Source: Clostridium intestinale DSM 6191 (GTDB lineage: Bacteria > Bacillota > Clostridia > Clostridiales > Clostridiaceae). From it: a DNA stretch of 64,000 nucleotides. Shown here piece by piece: positions 41,843 to 51,675 of this stretch (its first letter is position 1; the number at the start of each line of letters is the position of its first letter). The translations under genes and the position numbers were made by a program. The notes under the pieces are model-generated. The model was not told the DNA's origin and did not search any database. It worked only from the letters and a program-made list of their open reading frames with translations. The stretch spans positions 45,024 through 109,023 of the forward strand of contig NZ_FQXU01000007.1 of assembly GCF_900130055.1 (NCBI RefSeq). The letters run 5' to 3'.

Positions 41843-43165
41843 CTAACCTAAATACCAATATTCTCTATTGTGTTCCATTAAATCATCTAAAACAGATTTT
41901 GCTTTTTGAGGATCTACAACAGTTCTATTTAAAGTTAAAGCTTGAAGAGCTTTGGTATAATTTTTTTCTAAACATGACTCTACTGTCAAAAGTTCGTAGG
42001 CATGTTGTCCTTCCATTAGGCCCTTATAAAATGGCTTTATTTCTCCATACTTATAAGGATTCGCTCCCTCTTTTCCAACAGTTCCAGCAACTTCCACTAT
42101 GGCGTCTTTACTGAAATTTGTAATAATATCATGGTTTCTGCTCATAAGTATAAACTCATTGTGCAAATCATAAGCTATTGATTCTGCTAATTCAACCATT
42201 AAGTCCCCAAAAACACTGTTAGTTATAATTTCTACCTCTTCTATTGATTCTGCTCCAATTGCTTTAGAACATATTTCCCATACTTCCTTTTCTCTAGAAT
42301 CTTTTGCTTCATCTGCCCTTGTATAATTTGGATCGCTTTCTTTAACTATTTCTTCTGGGAAAAAGTAATATTGTAAATAAGTAGTTGGAATATACTCATC
42401 AAAAAAATTCATATATTTATTTACCCTAAGATAGGTATCTAACCAAGACTTAGAACGTTGTTCTGCATTATATGGTTTAAAATCATAGTCTCTTAAATAA
42501 CTTCTCAGATAGTCAAAATAGTCTTTTCCATCTACATCTTTAAGTTCTGTAAACCACCCAAAATGATTTAGTCCAAAATAAGTTGCTCTTAAATTTTTCT
42601 GTTTAACTCCTAGTATCTTAGCATAAGATCTCATAAGTGAATAAGGTTGATCACATAGATTCAATATTCTTTTGTCGTTTGGGAATACTTTATCCAAAGC
42701 AAGGGCAACTATTGCCGCTGGATTTGTATAATTAAGTATCCAAGTCTCCTTTGAATGTTTACGCACTTGATTAACCATTTCTATCATGGCATCAATAGAT
42801 CTCATACCATAGGCAAACCCTCCAGGACCACAAGTTTCTTGTCCCACCAAACCATATTTTAAAGGAATTTTTTCATCTAGGCTTCTCATTTCATTTTTTC
42901 CTGCACGCATTTGACAAAATACAAAATCAGTGTCTTCATAAGCTGTATCTGAATCTGTAGTAAAGACTACCTCTGTGTTGCTAGAATAGCTCTTAAGTAC
43001 TAGTCTTATATAATCTTCCATTTTTGATGTTCTTTCATTATCTATATCATAGAAAATTATCTTCTTAAGTGGAAATCTATCTCTTAATTTAACTAAACTT
43101 CCTACTAATGCTGGAGTTCTAGCACTTCCTGCTCCTGTTATTGTTATTATATTACTACTTCTCAT
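41843..43165 (-). CDS. 6-phospho-alpha-glucosidase, GH4 family
   Basis: Cleaves phosphorylated disaccharides such as maltose 6'-phosphate by an NAD+ and Mn2+ dependent redox mechanism. N-terminal NAD fold ITGAGSARTPALVGSL, NYTNPAAIV, metal ligands in NLCDQP and GLNHFGW, and YFGLNHFGWFTEL around the catalytic site are all present. Length 440 is typical for MalH/GlvA. It follows the PTS EIICB gene by 22 bases, so the sugar is imported and phosphorylated by that transporter. GGAGGACAG precedes the ATG. Confidence 0.93.
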   Translation of the reverse strand: MRSSNIITITGAGSARTPALVGSLVKLRDRFPLKKIIFYDIDNERTSKMEDYIRLVLKSYSSNTEVVFTTDSDTAYEDTDFVFCQMRAGKNEMRSLDEKIPLKYGLVGQETCGPGGFAYGMRSIDAMIEMVNQVRKHSKETWILNYTNPAAIVALALDKVFPNDKRILNLCDQPYSLMRSYAKILGVKQKNLRATYFGLNHFGWFTELKDVDGKDYFDYLRSYLRDYDFKPYNAEQRSKSWLDTYLRVNKYMNFFDEYIPTTYLQYYFFPEEIVKESDPNYTRADEAKDSREKEVWEICSKAIGAESIEEVEIITNSVFGDLMVELAESIAYDLHNEFILMSRNHDIITNFSKDAIVEVAGTVGKEGANPYKYGEIKPFYKGLMEGQHAYELLTVESCLEKNYTKALQALTLNRTVVDPQKAKSVLDDLMEHNREYWYLG

Positions 43166-43187
43166 ATCTGTCCTCCATTAATTTTAT

Positions 43188-44744
43188 CTACATATTTTCT
43201 AACTGTTCGTCCACTGCATTTCTAACAAACTCTACTAAAGGCCCATAAACTATATGAATATGTTTAGCTGCTGGTATAAATATTCCTGTACAACCTGATG
43301 TCTCTAAAAGCTTATGATCGACTAGATTAACTTCTCCCAAATCTATTCTTAAACGAGTTATACAATTATCTACAGATTTAATATTGGATTTCCCCCCTAA
43401 TGCTTGTATTACTATTTTTGCTATTTCATCATATCTTTTTTCTCTTATAAGAACGTTATCTACAGATGGGGAATCTTCTCTACCTGGGGTTTTAAGATTA
43501 AACTTTAATATTGTCCACTTAAATACAAAGTAGGTTACTACAGATAATATTAAACCTATAATCACAAAGCTTATCCAATTAGTATTTTCATAAAGCAAAC
43601 CAAAGATTGCGAAATCAAAAATAGTTCCTCTTATATAGCCTATTCCTACGCTTGCAAATGATAGTGCTACTGCTCCTACTCCTATGATGCATGCATAAAT
43701 CACATATAATAGAGGTGCAATAAATACAAACGAAAATTCAAGTGGCTCAGTTACATTACCTAAAAGTGCCGTTAATATACAAGTAACCATCAAAGATTTA
43801 ACTAATTTTTTATTTTCTTTATAAGCTGTGTTATACATTGCAAGTCCTATAGCAGGAAAAGCAAATAATGTACATAACATTTGTTGTTGAGCCATAAATC
43901 TAGTAAGTTTAGGCATCATACTCCAATATTCACTATTAGGTCCTTGATTAAATAATATCTCATTTAATGTTGGTACTACTCCAACATAAGTTTCTCCATT
44001 TATAACATAGGATCCTCCAGCTTCTGTAAATCTAAACAATGCATTCCAAACATGGTGTAATCCAAACGGAATAAACAACCTTTCACCTGCTGCTGTAAAA
44101 AATGGTCCTACTGGGCTTAAGAAAACTAAAGATAATTTAGTTAATATAGCTACAAATACTTCCCATATAAATGGTATTGTTAAACCAATTATCATCATTA
44201 TTCCCATAGTTATAATAGGTACTGATTTTTTACCAGAGAAGAATGCAAATGCAATTGGTAGTTCTAGTTTATAGAATCTATCGGTTGCCCAAGCTGCAAT
44301 TAATCCTGTTATAATACCTCCCAAAGCGTTTACATTCATTGTTTGTATTCCTAACACCTTTATTTGTCCAAATTGACTCATAACTTCTGGCGCCGCTAAC
44401 TTTCCGCTTACTACTAACCACACATTCATAGAAATTATTAAAATAATATATCCTATAACTGATGCAAATACAGATATTCCTTTATCCTTTTTAGACATTC
44501 CATATGCAACACCCATTGCAAACATTAATGGTATATTATCGAAAACAGCTCCTGCTATTGTCCTTAAATTTACTAAAATCGTGTTAACTACAGGATTTCC
44601 TAAGAAAGGAAATCTTGCTATCATGTATGATTGTACAAGTGCTCCTGTTATACCTAATATCATTCCAACAGGAGCCATAACTGCAATTGGTAATAATAAG
44701 GTTCTACCAAATTGTTGTATCTTTTGGCTAAAATTTTTAAACAT
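43188..44744 (-). CDS. PTS alpha-glucoside transporter EIICB
   Basis: Membrane transporter that phosphorylates its sugar. The EIIC part (residues 1-415) has the glucose-family helices and GLHHVWNALFRFTEAGG with the conserved sugar site. The EIIB part (about 445-518) has the phospho-Cys in VDNCITRLRIDL. There is no EIIA, so it uses one encoded elsewhere, as is usual for MalX/GlvC proteins. ATG at 44744 has GGGGGAA six bases upstream; the start at 44759 overlaps that site. Operon partner of the GH4 enzyme. Confidence 0.92.
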   Translation of the reverse strand: MFKNFSQKIQQFGRTLLLPIAVMAPVGMILGITGALVQSYMIARFPFLGNPVVNTILVNLRTIAGAVFDNIPLMFAMGVAYGMSKKDKGISVFASVIGYIILIISMNVWLVVSGKLAAPEVMSQFGQIKVLGIQTMNVNALGGIITGLIAAWATDRFYKLELPIAFAFFSGKKSVPIITMGIMMIIGLTIPFIWEVFVAILTKLSLVFLSPVGPFFTAAGERLFIPFGLHHVWNALFRFTEAGGSYVINGETYVGVVPTLNEILFNQGPNSEYWSMMPKLTRFMAQQQMLCTLFAFPAIGLAMYNTAYKENKKLVKSLMVTCILTALLGNVTEPLEFSFVFIAPLLYVIYACIIGVGAVALSFASVGIGYIRGTIFDFAIFGLLYENTNWISFVIIGLILSVVTYFVFKWTILKFNLKTPGREDSPSVDNVLIREKRYDEIAKIVIQALGGKSNIKSVDNCITRLRIDLGEVNLVDHKLLETSGCTGIFIPAAKHIHIVYGPLVEFVRNAVDEQLENM

Positions 44745-44798
44745 TTCGTCTTCCCCCATTAATTATTTTAAAACATATTAATAAATACTTTTAAATAA

Positions 44799-44838
44799 AA
44801 GAGCGCTCTTCTTTATCCTCATTGTATACGGTTTTAAA
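44799..44838 (-). promoter_or_regulatory. Candidate operator and weak cre site of the PTS operon
   Basis: The palindrome AAGAGCGCTCTT (44799-44810) is GC-richer than its surroundings and could bind the RpiR regulator. ATTGTATACGGTTTTAAA (44821-44838) matches the catabolite (cre) pattern with two mismatches. Confidence 0.35.
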
Positions 44839-44913
44839 ATCCATTACAATGTTTCCTGATGATACTCTTTTCCTTTATAAAATCTTAGGTCACTAAAAAT
44901 GAACTAGGTCATA

Positions 44914-44949
44914 AAAAAATAGTACCCTTGATTAAAGGTACTATTTTTT
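44914..44949 (-). terminator. rpiR terminator
   Basis: Perfect 13-bp arms AAAAAATAGTACC / GGTACTATTTTTT with a 10-base loop; it overlaps the rpiR stop codon. Confidence 0.95.
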
Positions 44950-45681
44950 ATTGAATTCTTTAATTGAATTTACCAGCATTTCAATTACTATAAACATTCC
45001 TATTCTAGATATACTGTCATTAAATTTAGTTTCTGTATCACTTGATACACAGTGTAGCGTATAATCACTAATTTTAGATAACTCATTTGTCCCAAATGAG
45101 GTTATACCAATTGTTCTACATCCTTTGACTTTTGCAATATTAGCAACTTCTAATATCTTTTGGGTATTACCAGATAAAGAAATTAATATTACTAACTCAT
45201 CTGGCTCTAAAGTATTTCCCACTAAAGTCAAAAGATTATAATCCTTAACAAATATACATTTAATTCCTAAAGTAAGGAGAAGATGATTTAAATAATATCC
45301 TGCTGATTTACTTGTTCCTCGTGCAAAAACATATATTGTCTTTGCATTTATTATTTCTTTCGTAATCTTTCTGTATAGTTCTGGCTCTATGACTACAAAA
45401 GTTTTTTCTATGTTCTGCTTTAAGTTATATTGTAAATCTTCTAAAACCTTGTTATCCTCTTCTAAATTCATTGAGGATTTAAGAAAATATTTTAAATCTG
45501 AAAAACCATCAAATCCTAACTTTTGAGATAAATTAATTATTACTGTTTTAGAGGTAAAGGTTTCCTTAGCCAAATCACTTATTTTCATTTTCATAACCCT
45601 TTGTTGATTTGCATAAATATATGTAAACACTTTTTGTTCACTATTAGTTAATTTATTAAATAACTTGGCCAAACTCTCCAT
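44941..45681 (-). CDS. RpiR/MurR-family regulator with SIS domain
   Basis: Residues 1-75 are the RpiR HTH (TNSEQKVFTYIYANQQRVMKMKISDLAKETFTSKTVIINLSQKLGFDGFSDLKYFL). Residues 105-240 are a SIS sugar-phosphate domain (YVFARGTSKSAGYYLNHLLLTLG, ILISLSGNTQKILEVANIAK). It probably senses the phosphorylated sugar and controls the PTS-GH4 operon downstream, like GlvR. It is nine bases downstream of the malic enzyme gene, so it shares that transcript. Confidence 0.9.
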   Translation of the reverse strand: MESLAKLFNKLTNSEQKVFTYIYANQQRVMKMKISDLAKETFTSKTVIINLSQKLGFDGFSDLKYFLKSSMNLEEDNKVLEDLQYNLKQNIEKTFVVIEPELYRKITKEIINAKTIYVFARGTSKSAGYYLNHLLLTLGIKCIFVKDYNLLTLVGNTLEPDELVILISLSGNTQKILEVANIAKVKGCRTIGITSFGTNELSKISDYTLHCVSSDTETKFNDSISRIGMFIVIEMLVNSIKEFNKK

Positions 45682-45690
45682 AAAAACTCC

Positions 45691-46827
45691 TTACTTTTTA
45701 AAACTACAAACTATATCGCAAACTAAATCTACAATTTGTTTGTCAAATACGCTTGGAATTATATTTTCATTATTTAAACTGCTCTCATCTATACAATTAG
45801 AAATTCCTTTAGCAACAGCTATTTGAATTTCTGTATTAATCTTATTTATTCGTGCTTTTAAGGCTCCTTTAATTATGCCAGGAAAAACTAGTAAGTTATT
45901 TATCTGGTTAGGATAATCACTTCTACCCGTTGCCATAACTTTAACATTAAGCTTTTTAGCTATTTCAGGCATTATTTCTGGAGTAGGATTTGCTAAAGCA
46001 AATATTATAGGGTCATTTCTCATCGAGAAAATCATTTCCTCTGTTAATATATTACCAGCACTAACTCCTATAAATACATCCCCCTTAATTAAAGCTTCTT
46101 TTAGAAAACCTTTTTTATTATCATTAAATTTGATTGCACACCTCTTTTGATACTTATTAGTTGCATTATCACTAGTGATTATACCATATTTATCACAAAT
46201 TACAATGTTATGAAAACCAGACTCCCATATTAGATTTGCAATGGCTATTCCTGCTGCACCAGCTCCATTTATAACAATTTTCATACTAAAATCTTTTTTG
46301 ACAACTTTCATAGCATTTAGAAGTGCAGCTAAAACTGCAATTGCTGTTCCATGCTGATCATCATGAAAAACTGGAATGTCACATATATCATTTAGTCTCT
46401 CTTCTATTTCAAAACATCTTGGTGCACTAATATCTTCCAAGTTAATAGCACCAAAGCTTCCTTCTATTAATTTTATTGTATTTACCAAAACATCAACATC
46501 TTTATTTTGTATACATATTGGGAAGGCATCTACACCAGCAAATTCTTTAAATAAAATACATTTTCCCTCCATAACAGGCATAGCTGCCAAAGAGCCTATA
46601 TCTCCCAAACCTAATACAGCGCTTCCATCAGTAATTACTCCCACTAAATTTCCTCTTCGTGTATATTTATAAGAGTTATTTTCATCTTTTTCTATCTCTA
46701 AGCATGGATAGGATACCCCTGGAGTATACGCTAAGGCTAAATCTTCATTATTATTAATAGTACATCTACTTATAACTTCTATTTTCCCACCCCAATCACT
46801 ATGTGCTTTTAAACTTTTATCTTTCAT
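45691..46827 (-). CDS. NAD(P)-dependent malic enzyme
   Basis: Converts malate to pyruvate and CO2, feeding fermentation. A 378-aa bacterial malic enzyme: LALAYTPGVSYPCLEI, TDGSAVLGLGDIGSLAAMPVMEGK (substrate site), FEIEERL and FHDDQHGTAIAVLAALLNAMK (metal binding), NAD fold INGAGAAGIAIANL and the end motif ANPTPEI...VMATGRSDYPNQINNLLVFPGI. AGGAGGGG precedes the ATG. It is first in a unit with the RpiR regulator of the sugar PTS, an unusual pairing. Confidence 0.93.
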   Translation of the reverse strand: MKDKSLKAHSDWGGKIEVISRCTINNNEDLALAYTPGVSYPCLEIEKDENNSYKYTRRGNLVGVITDGSAVLGLGDIGSLAAMPVMEGKCILFKEFAGVDAFPICIQNKDVDVLVNTIKLIEGSFGAINLEDISAPRCFEIEERLNDICDIPVFHDDQHGTAIAVLAALLNAMKVVKKDFSMKIVINGAGAAGIAIANLIWESGFHNIVICDKYGIITSDNATNKYQKRCAIKFNDNKKGFLKEALIKGDVFIGVSAGNILTEEMIFSMRNDPIIFALANPTPEIMPEIAKKLNVKVMATGRSDYPNQINNLLVFPGIIKGALKARINKINTEIQIAVAKGISNCIDESSLNNENIIPSVFDKQIVDLVCDIVCSFKK

Positions 46828-46926
46828 TTTATCCCCTCCTCTTAAAGTATAATAGAGTTTTTCCCTATTCTATTCAATACTCTTATGGTATTTAAGACCT
46901 AGGTAATTTTGTAATTATGTGATTTC

Positions 46927-46942
46927 TCACATAATAATGTGA
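46927..46942. promoter_or_regulatory. Palindrome between malic enzyme and the hydrolase gene
   Basis: TCACATAATAATGTGA has 6-bp perfect arms and lies midway between the two divergent genes. It is a plausible operator; the cognate regulator is not known. Confidence 0.35.
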
Positions 46943-47019
46943 CTTTACCCATAATTATACTCAAATAAAATACTATTTATTATAATCTATTTAAAATAGT
47001 ATTTTAAGGAGTTTTATGG

Positions 47020-47991
47020 ATGGAAAGAAGAGCTTTTATTGGGTTTTCATTAACTGCAATCATTTTTATCTCACTGGGAATTTTTAATTCCTATAGTTAT
47101 TTTGATGAAAATGTACAAGCCATTGAATCCCTACAAATATCTGAAGAAAATGAAGAAAATTTACTATCTTCTAGAAAAAATGAGAACAATATTAATATAC
47201 AAGAAGAAATGTCTTACATAAAAAAAGTAAGTGTACAAGAAGAAACTTCGTCATTAGAAAATTTAGAGAACAAAATTAAAGACTATCTAGGAAATGAACT
47301 TAATAATGTTGGACTTATATACTATGATTTAACTACTAACAAAAAAATATCTATAAATGGAGATGAACTTTTTACTGCTGCAAGTACATATAAGGTTGGA
47401 ATGAATATTGTTGCTTATAACATGGTTAAAGAAGGATCTTTATCATTAAATGATAGTATAAAATATTCTAGTGGATACTATGAGGAAGGAACTGGCATAC
47501 TTCAAAGTCAAATAGATACTACTCTTAACTTTCCCATTTCAATTCAAAAGTTATTAGACTACGCCATAATATATTCAGATAATATCGCTACAAATATGGT
47601 TAATGAAAAGCTTGGTGGATTCAATTCAGTTAGACAGGCAGTAAGCTACTTTACTGGAGTTAGTGAACCTACTGTCTCAGGCAACGTAATAACTCCAGAA
47701 ACAGAATTTAGATTACTAAAAAACTTATATTCAAATAGATTTGATGAATACTATGCTCACTTAATTGAAGTTATGAAAACCACAGAATTTCATGATAGGA
47801 TTGATAAATATTTACCCTACAACTTAGTAGCTCATAAAATTGGCAGCTATGATTCTTATATAAACGATGTTGGAATTATTTTTACAGATAAACCCTACAT
47901 ATTAGTAATTTATACAAATGAATTAACTAACGCAACTGAAAAAATAGCTACCCTATCCAATATCATATATAATGCTCAACTTCAAAAATAA
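47020..47991 (+). CDS. Membrane-anchored class A beta-lactamase-like serine hydrolase
   Basis: A 323-aa protein with one N-terminal TM or signal segment (about 7-25), then an acidic linker and a beta-lactamase-type fold. The SxxK motif is S122-TYK, SDN is at 186-188, and HKIGS near 273 stands for KTG. The Omega-loop Glu of true class A enzymes is not obvious, so it may be a transpeptidase/carboxypeptidase-like or other wall hydrolase rather than a resistance enzyme. AAGGAG precedes the ATG at good spacing. Confidence 0.85.
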   Translation: MERRAFIGFSLTAIIFISLGIFNSYSYFDENVQAIESLQISEENEENLLSSRKNENNINIQEEMSYIKKVSVQEETSSLENLENKIKDYLGNELNNVGLIYYDLTTNKKISINGDELFTAASTYKVGMNIVAYNMVKEGSLSLNDSIKYSSGYYEEGTGILQSQIDTTLNFPISIQKLLDYAIIYSDNIATNMVNEKLGGFNSVRQAVSYFTGVSEPTVSGNVITPETEFRLLKNLYSNRFDEYYAHLIEVMKTTEFHDRIDKYLPYNLVAHKIGSYDSYINDVGIIFTDKPYILVIYTNELTNATEKIATLSNIIYNAQLQK

Positions 47992-48006
47992 ACCTCCCCA
48001 ATAGCA

Positions 48007-48046
48007 AAAGACCATGAATTTAACTTAAGGCTAAATTCATGGTTTT
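48007..48046 (+). terminator. Terminator of the serine hydrolase gene
   Basis: ACCATGAATTTA / TAAATTCATGGT arms of 12 perfect pairs with a 9-base loop and TTTTAATTTTT behind. Confidence 0.85.
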
Positions 48047-48087
48047 AATTTTTATTATTAATCTGAAAGTTTAAAGTTGCATTTCAT

Positions 48088-48822
48088 TTAAGAAAAAAGC
48101 CATTTTATTGCGTTAGGAAATCTCCTAACAAAAGCTTCTTCGGTATGACTTGCACCTTCTTCTTTTATAAACTTTACATTTTGAGGATTTAAAGCCTTGG
48201 AGGATATCAGTCTATATCCTTCCTCAACATTTTCTGGCATAAATAATTGTATACTTTTTTTACCGCTTCCTTCTTTACTTCCCACATCCATATATATTCT
48301 TTGAGTGGAAACTTCTAAGTTTTCTCTACTCATAAATTCCAAAAACCCCTCATACCATAAAGATGGAGATATACATCCAAATTTATTAAAAACTTCTGGA
48401 TATATATACGCCCCATATAGAGAAATTAATGCTCCTAAAGAAGCTCCTGCTATTGCTGTATTTTCTATTAAAGTACTATACTTATTATCAATATAAACCT
48501 TCAATTCATTAACAAGAAAATCTAAATACTCTTTTCCTTTCCCACCAAAATCATCAAATTTTTCAGCAAGTGGCTTACCATACCATGGTGTATACTCGTC
48601 ATTTCTTTTATTGCTAGTAACTCCAACAAGTATAATCTCTTTAAGTTCTCCATTTTTAAACATGACTTCAAGCTCTTTTATTGCTTTTTTAGGGCCAAAT
48701 AAATAATCTCCATCTTGAATGTAAACTACTGGAAACCTCTGCTCTCCATTAGAATAAGATGGTGGTAGGTATATAAATAATTTTCTTTCTTTAAAAAATT
48801 CTTCAATTATTTCTCCATTCAT
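48088..48822 (-). CDS. Siderophore esterase, BesA/IroE-like
   Basis: A 244-aa alpha/beta hydrolase of the esterase-D group. RKLFIYLPPSY starts the fold, GASLGAL is the nucleophile elbow, DVGSKEG holds the likely acid and EGASHTEEAF the His. These enzymes open ferric-siderophore esters in the cytoplasm to release iron. Its place two bases behind the siderophore ABC ATPase supports that use. AGGAGCATAGAT precedes the ATG. Confidence 0.85.
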   Translation of the reverse strand: MNGEIIEEFFKERKLFIYLPPSYSNGEQRFPVVYIQDGDYLFGPKKAIKELEVMFKNGELKEIILVGVTSNKRNDEYTPWYGKPLAEKFDDFGGKGKEYLDFLVNELKVYIDNKYSTLIENTAIAGASLGALISLYGAYIYPEVFNKFGCISPSLWYEGFLEFMSRENLEVSTQRIYMDVGSKEGSGKKSIQLFMPENVEEGYRLISSKALNPQNVKFIKEEGASHTEEAFVRRFPNAIKWLFS

Positions 48823-48824
48823 AT

Positions 48825-49622
48825 CTATGCTCCTTCTAAATCTATACTATCATACCCAAAGCAAACTGGGGAATTTATTTCCTCATCTATCATAACCCTA
48901 GCATCAATATTAAATACATTTTTTAGAATATGCTTGGTTATTATTTCTTTAGGTTCACCTGTAGCAATAATCTCCCCTTTTTTCATAGCAACAATATTAT
49001 GAGAAAATCTAGATGCATGGTTAATATCATGTAAAACCATAACTATAGTGCATTTCTTTTCTCTATTTAACTCTTCTACGATTTTTAGTACTTCAAGTTG
49101 ATGGGACATGTCTAAATAAGTTGTAGGTTCATCTAACAATAAAATTTCTGTTTCTTGAGCTAGAGCCATTGCAAGCCACACCTTCTGTCTTTGACCACCT
49201 GATAATGCTCCTATTTCACGTTCCTTAAACTCACTAATTTTAGTTATATTAATTGCCCAATCAATAACTTCCCTATCTTTATTCGTTAACTTACTCATCT
49301 TTTTACAATGAGGAAATCTCCCATAAGAAACTAATTCCTCAACTTTTAGTTCTGATGGTGCTATAGGATTTTGTGGAAGAAGTGCTAAACTTTTTGCAAT
49401 CTGCTTTGTGTGCATTTTAGATATATTTTCATTCTTTAAATATACATTCCCTGAACTTGGTTTTATGATACGTCCCATTGTTTTCAGTAACGTTGATTTT
49501 CCACAACCATTAGGACCTATTATAGTAGTTATCTTACCTTCCTCTATTTCTAAATCAATATCTTTAAATACCCTAAAATTCTCATAGCAAGATTCTAGAT
49601 CTTTAACTTTCAATATACTCAT
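48825..49622 (-). CDS. Ferric siderophore ABC transporter ATPase
   Basis: A FecE/FhuC-type ATPase of 265 aa. Walker A GPNGCGKSTL, Q-loop LLPQNPIAP, signature LSGGQRQKVWLAMALAQ, Walker B ILLLDEPTTYLDM and H-loop VLHDINHASRF. GGAGGGTG precedes the ATG. It belongs to a five-gene iron operon: binding lipoprotein, two permeases, ATPase and esterase, all within a few bases of each other. Confidence 0.95.
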   Translation of the reverse strand: MSILKVKDLESCYENFRVFKDIDLEIEEGKITTIIGPNGCGKSTLLKTMGRIIKPSSGNVYLKNENISKMHTKQIAKSLALLPQNPIAPSELKVEELVSYGRFPHCKKMSKLTNKDREVIDWAINITKISEFKEREIGALSGGQRQKVWLAMALAQETEILLLDEPTTYLDMSHQLEVLKIVEELNREKKCTIVMVLHDINHASRFSHNIVAMKKGEIIATGEPKEIITKHILKNVFNIDARVMIDEEINSPVCFGYDSIDLEGA

Positions 49623-49635
49623 ATAACACCCTCCA

Positions 49636-50658
49636 TTAAGCTTTTGACTTTATTAATAGATATACAAAATAAGGAATCCCTATTATGGAAATGACAATCC
49701 CTACAGGTAATTCAACTGGAGAAAATATTGTTTTACCTATAAAGTCTGAAACAATAAGTAAAAGCATTCCTACCAATCCCGATACAAAAATTACTCTATT
49801 ATGATGAATTCCAACTAAGGTTTTAGCTATATGAGGTGCCAAAAGCCCAACAAATCCAATGCTTCCAGATACAGATACGCAAGCACTTACTATACCTATA
49901 GCTGCTAATAGAAGAACCCCTTTTTCTTTTTCAGTTGAAACTCCTAAACTTTTAACAGAGTCCTCTTCTAATTGAAAAAGATCTAATACAAAAGATTTAC
50001 TTATAATAATAGGTACAAGAACTAAAAGCCAAGGAATTATGGATACTATGTATTTCCAGTTAGCTCCCCATATACTTCCGTTAATCCACACTGCGGCCAT
50101 TTCAAAATCTGCTGCATCCATTTTTAAAGATATAAACAACGATAATGCTCCCAAGCCTGAACTTATTGCTATCCCTACTAAAATCAATCTTTGAGTATCT
50201 AACCTTCCATTTTTCCATGCAAAAAGATAAATTAATAGTGCAGAGCCTAATCCACCTATAAGTCCAAATAAGGGCATAGATAATATAGAAATCAATCCTG
50301 CTCCCTTAAGTTTTCCATTAAATAAGAATATAAATAATACTATTGTTAAACTGGCTCCTGAGTTAATACCTAATATTCCAGGATCAGCAAGTCCATTTTT
50401 AGTAATTCCTTGAATTACAGTTCCTGCAATACCTAGCCCAAATCCCACTAGAGCCGCAACTATTATTCTTGGTAACCTAAATTCAAATATTACTAAATCT
50501 TTATCTGGAGTTGGATTTATCCTAAATAAAGTTTCTAATATATCTCTCACAGAAATATCATACGTTCCATTAGTAAGACTTACATATACTGCTAATAAAA
50601 TTAAAATAATACTTACTATTAAAACTGTACTATATCTTCTTAACGAATCCTTGTTCAT
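49636..50658 (-). CDS. Siderophore ABC permease, FecCD family (second subunit)
   Basis: A 340-aa permease with about nine to ten helices. RLPRIIVAALVGFGLGIAGTVIQGITKNGLADPGILGINSGAS is the family core, and GSIGFVGLLAPHIAKTLVG forms the ATPase contact loop. It starts with ATG overlapping the previous stop by four bases. With its paralogue it makes the heterodimeric channel for ferric siderophore. Confidence 0.95.
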   Translation of the reverse strand: MNKDSLRRYSTVLIVSIILILLAVYVSLTNGTYDISVRDILETLFRINPTPDKDLVIFEFRLPRIIVAALVGFGLGIAGTVIQGITKNGLADPGILGINSGASLTIVLFIFLFNGKLKGAGLISILSMPLFGLIGGLGSALLIYLFAWKNGRLDTQRLILVGIAISSGLGALSLFISLKMDAADFEMAAVWINGSIWGANWKYIVSIIPWLLVLVPIIISKSFVLDLFQLEEDSVKSLGVSTEKEKGVLLLAAIGIVSACVSVSGSIGFVGLLAPHIAKTLVGIHHNRVIFVSGLVGMLLLIVSDFIGKTIFSPVELPVGIVISIIGIPYFVYLLIKSKA

Positions 50659-51656
50659 TTTTTGCCTCCTTTTGTCCTAGCCAAATATAAAAAGAAAGGC
50701 ACTCCTATAAATGATGTAACAACGCCTATTGGCGTTTCAAAAGGATAATTTATAAATCTACTTATTATGTCTGAAAAAGCTAATAATATAGATCCCATTA
50801 CACCTGAACAAGGTACTATCCATCTATAATCACTGCCAACAAAAAATCTTACGATATGAGGAATAATAAGCCCCACAAAAGCAATCTTACCAGCTAATGC
50901 TACAGATATTCCAGTTAATATAACTACTGTCCCCATTGCTACTATTTTGATCAATTTTGTATTTTGTCCAAGACTTATAGATATTTCTTCTCCTAAAGAT
51001 AAAATAGTTATTGATTTTGAAATAATTAATGAGGTTATTATTCCTATAATAGCAAAGGGAATTATTATTTTTATTTTATCTGGGGTTATTTGATGAAGCT
51101 TAGCATTATACCAAAAGCTTATGTTTTGTGATACCTGAAAGTATGTAGATAAAGCAGCAGAAATACTACTTAAAAAACTTCCTGTTATTGTTCCTATTAT
51201 AGCTAGCCTAACAGGAGACATTCCATTTGGTGTTAAAGATGCTAGTCCAAATACTAAACCTGCTCCTATTGCAGATCCTACAAAAGAGTAAAAAATCATA
51301 TTAAGAGATGATGTATCTGGAAAAAATATCATACATATTGTAATTGCAAAAACTGACCCATCTGATACTCCCATAATAGAAGGGGATGCAAGATAATTCC
51401 TTGTCATCCCCTGCATTATTGCACCTGATATAGCTAAAAAAGCTCCAATTAGTAGTGCACCTATAACCCTAGGTATTCGAGAGTACATTATGATTTGATG
51501 ATTTACATTCTCCCCATCAAAGTTTAAAAAAGCATCTCTTATTACATTTATATTAATATCTTTTGCTCCATAAATAACTGATAATACTATAGCCAATATT
51601 ATTACTATTGGTGATAATAACAAAATTATAATTGGAATCGGCCTATTTTTTGCCAT
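50655..51656 (-). CDS. Siderophore ABC permease, FecCD family (first subunit)
   Basis: A 333-aa paralogue of the next gene, with RIPRVIGALLIGAFLAISGAIMQGMTRNYLASPSIMGVSDG and GKIAFVGLIIPHIVRFFVG. The ATG at 51656 has GGAG about 12 bases upstream, a long gap; no nearer ATG/GTG/TTG start fits the frame. It lies 19 bases past the binding-protein stop. Confidence 0.93.
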   Translation of the reverse strand: MAKNRPIPIIILLLSPIVIILAIVLSVIYGAKDININVIRDAFLNFDGENVNHQIIMYSRIPRVIGALLIGAFLAISGAIMQGMTRNYLASPSIMGVSDGSVFAITICMIFFPDTSSLNMIFYSFVGSAIGAGLVFGLASLTPNGMSPVRLAIIGTITGSFLSSISAALSTYFQVSQNISFWYNAKLHQITPDKIKIIIPFAIIGIITSLIISKSITILSLGEEISISLGQNTKLIKIVAMGTVVILTGISVALAGKIAFVGLIIPHIVRFFVGSDYRWIVPCSGVMGSILLAFSDIISRFINYPFETPIGVVTSFIGVPFFLYLARTKGGKK

Positions 51657-51675
51657 AATGTGCTCTCACTCCTGT

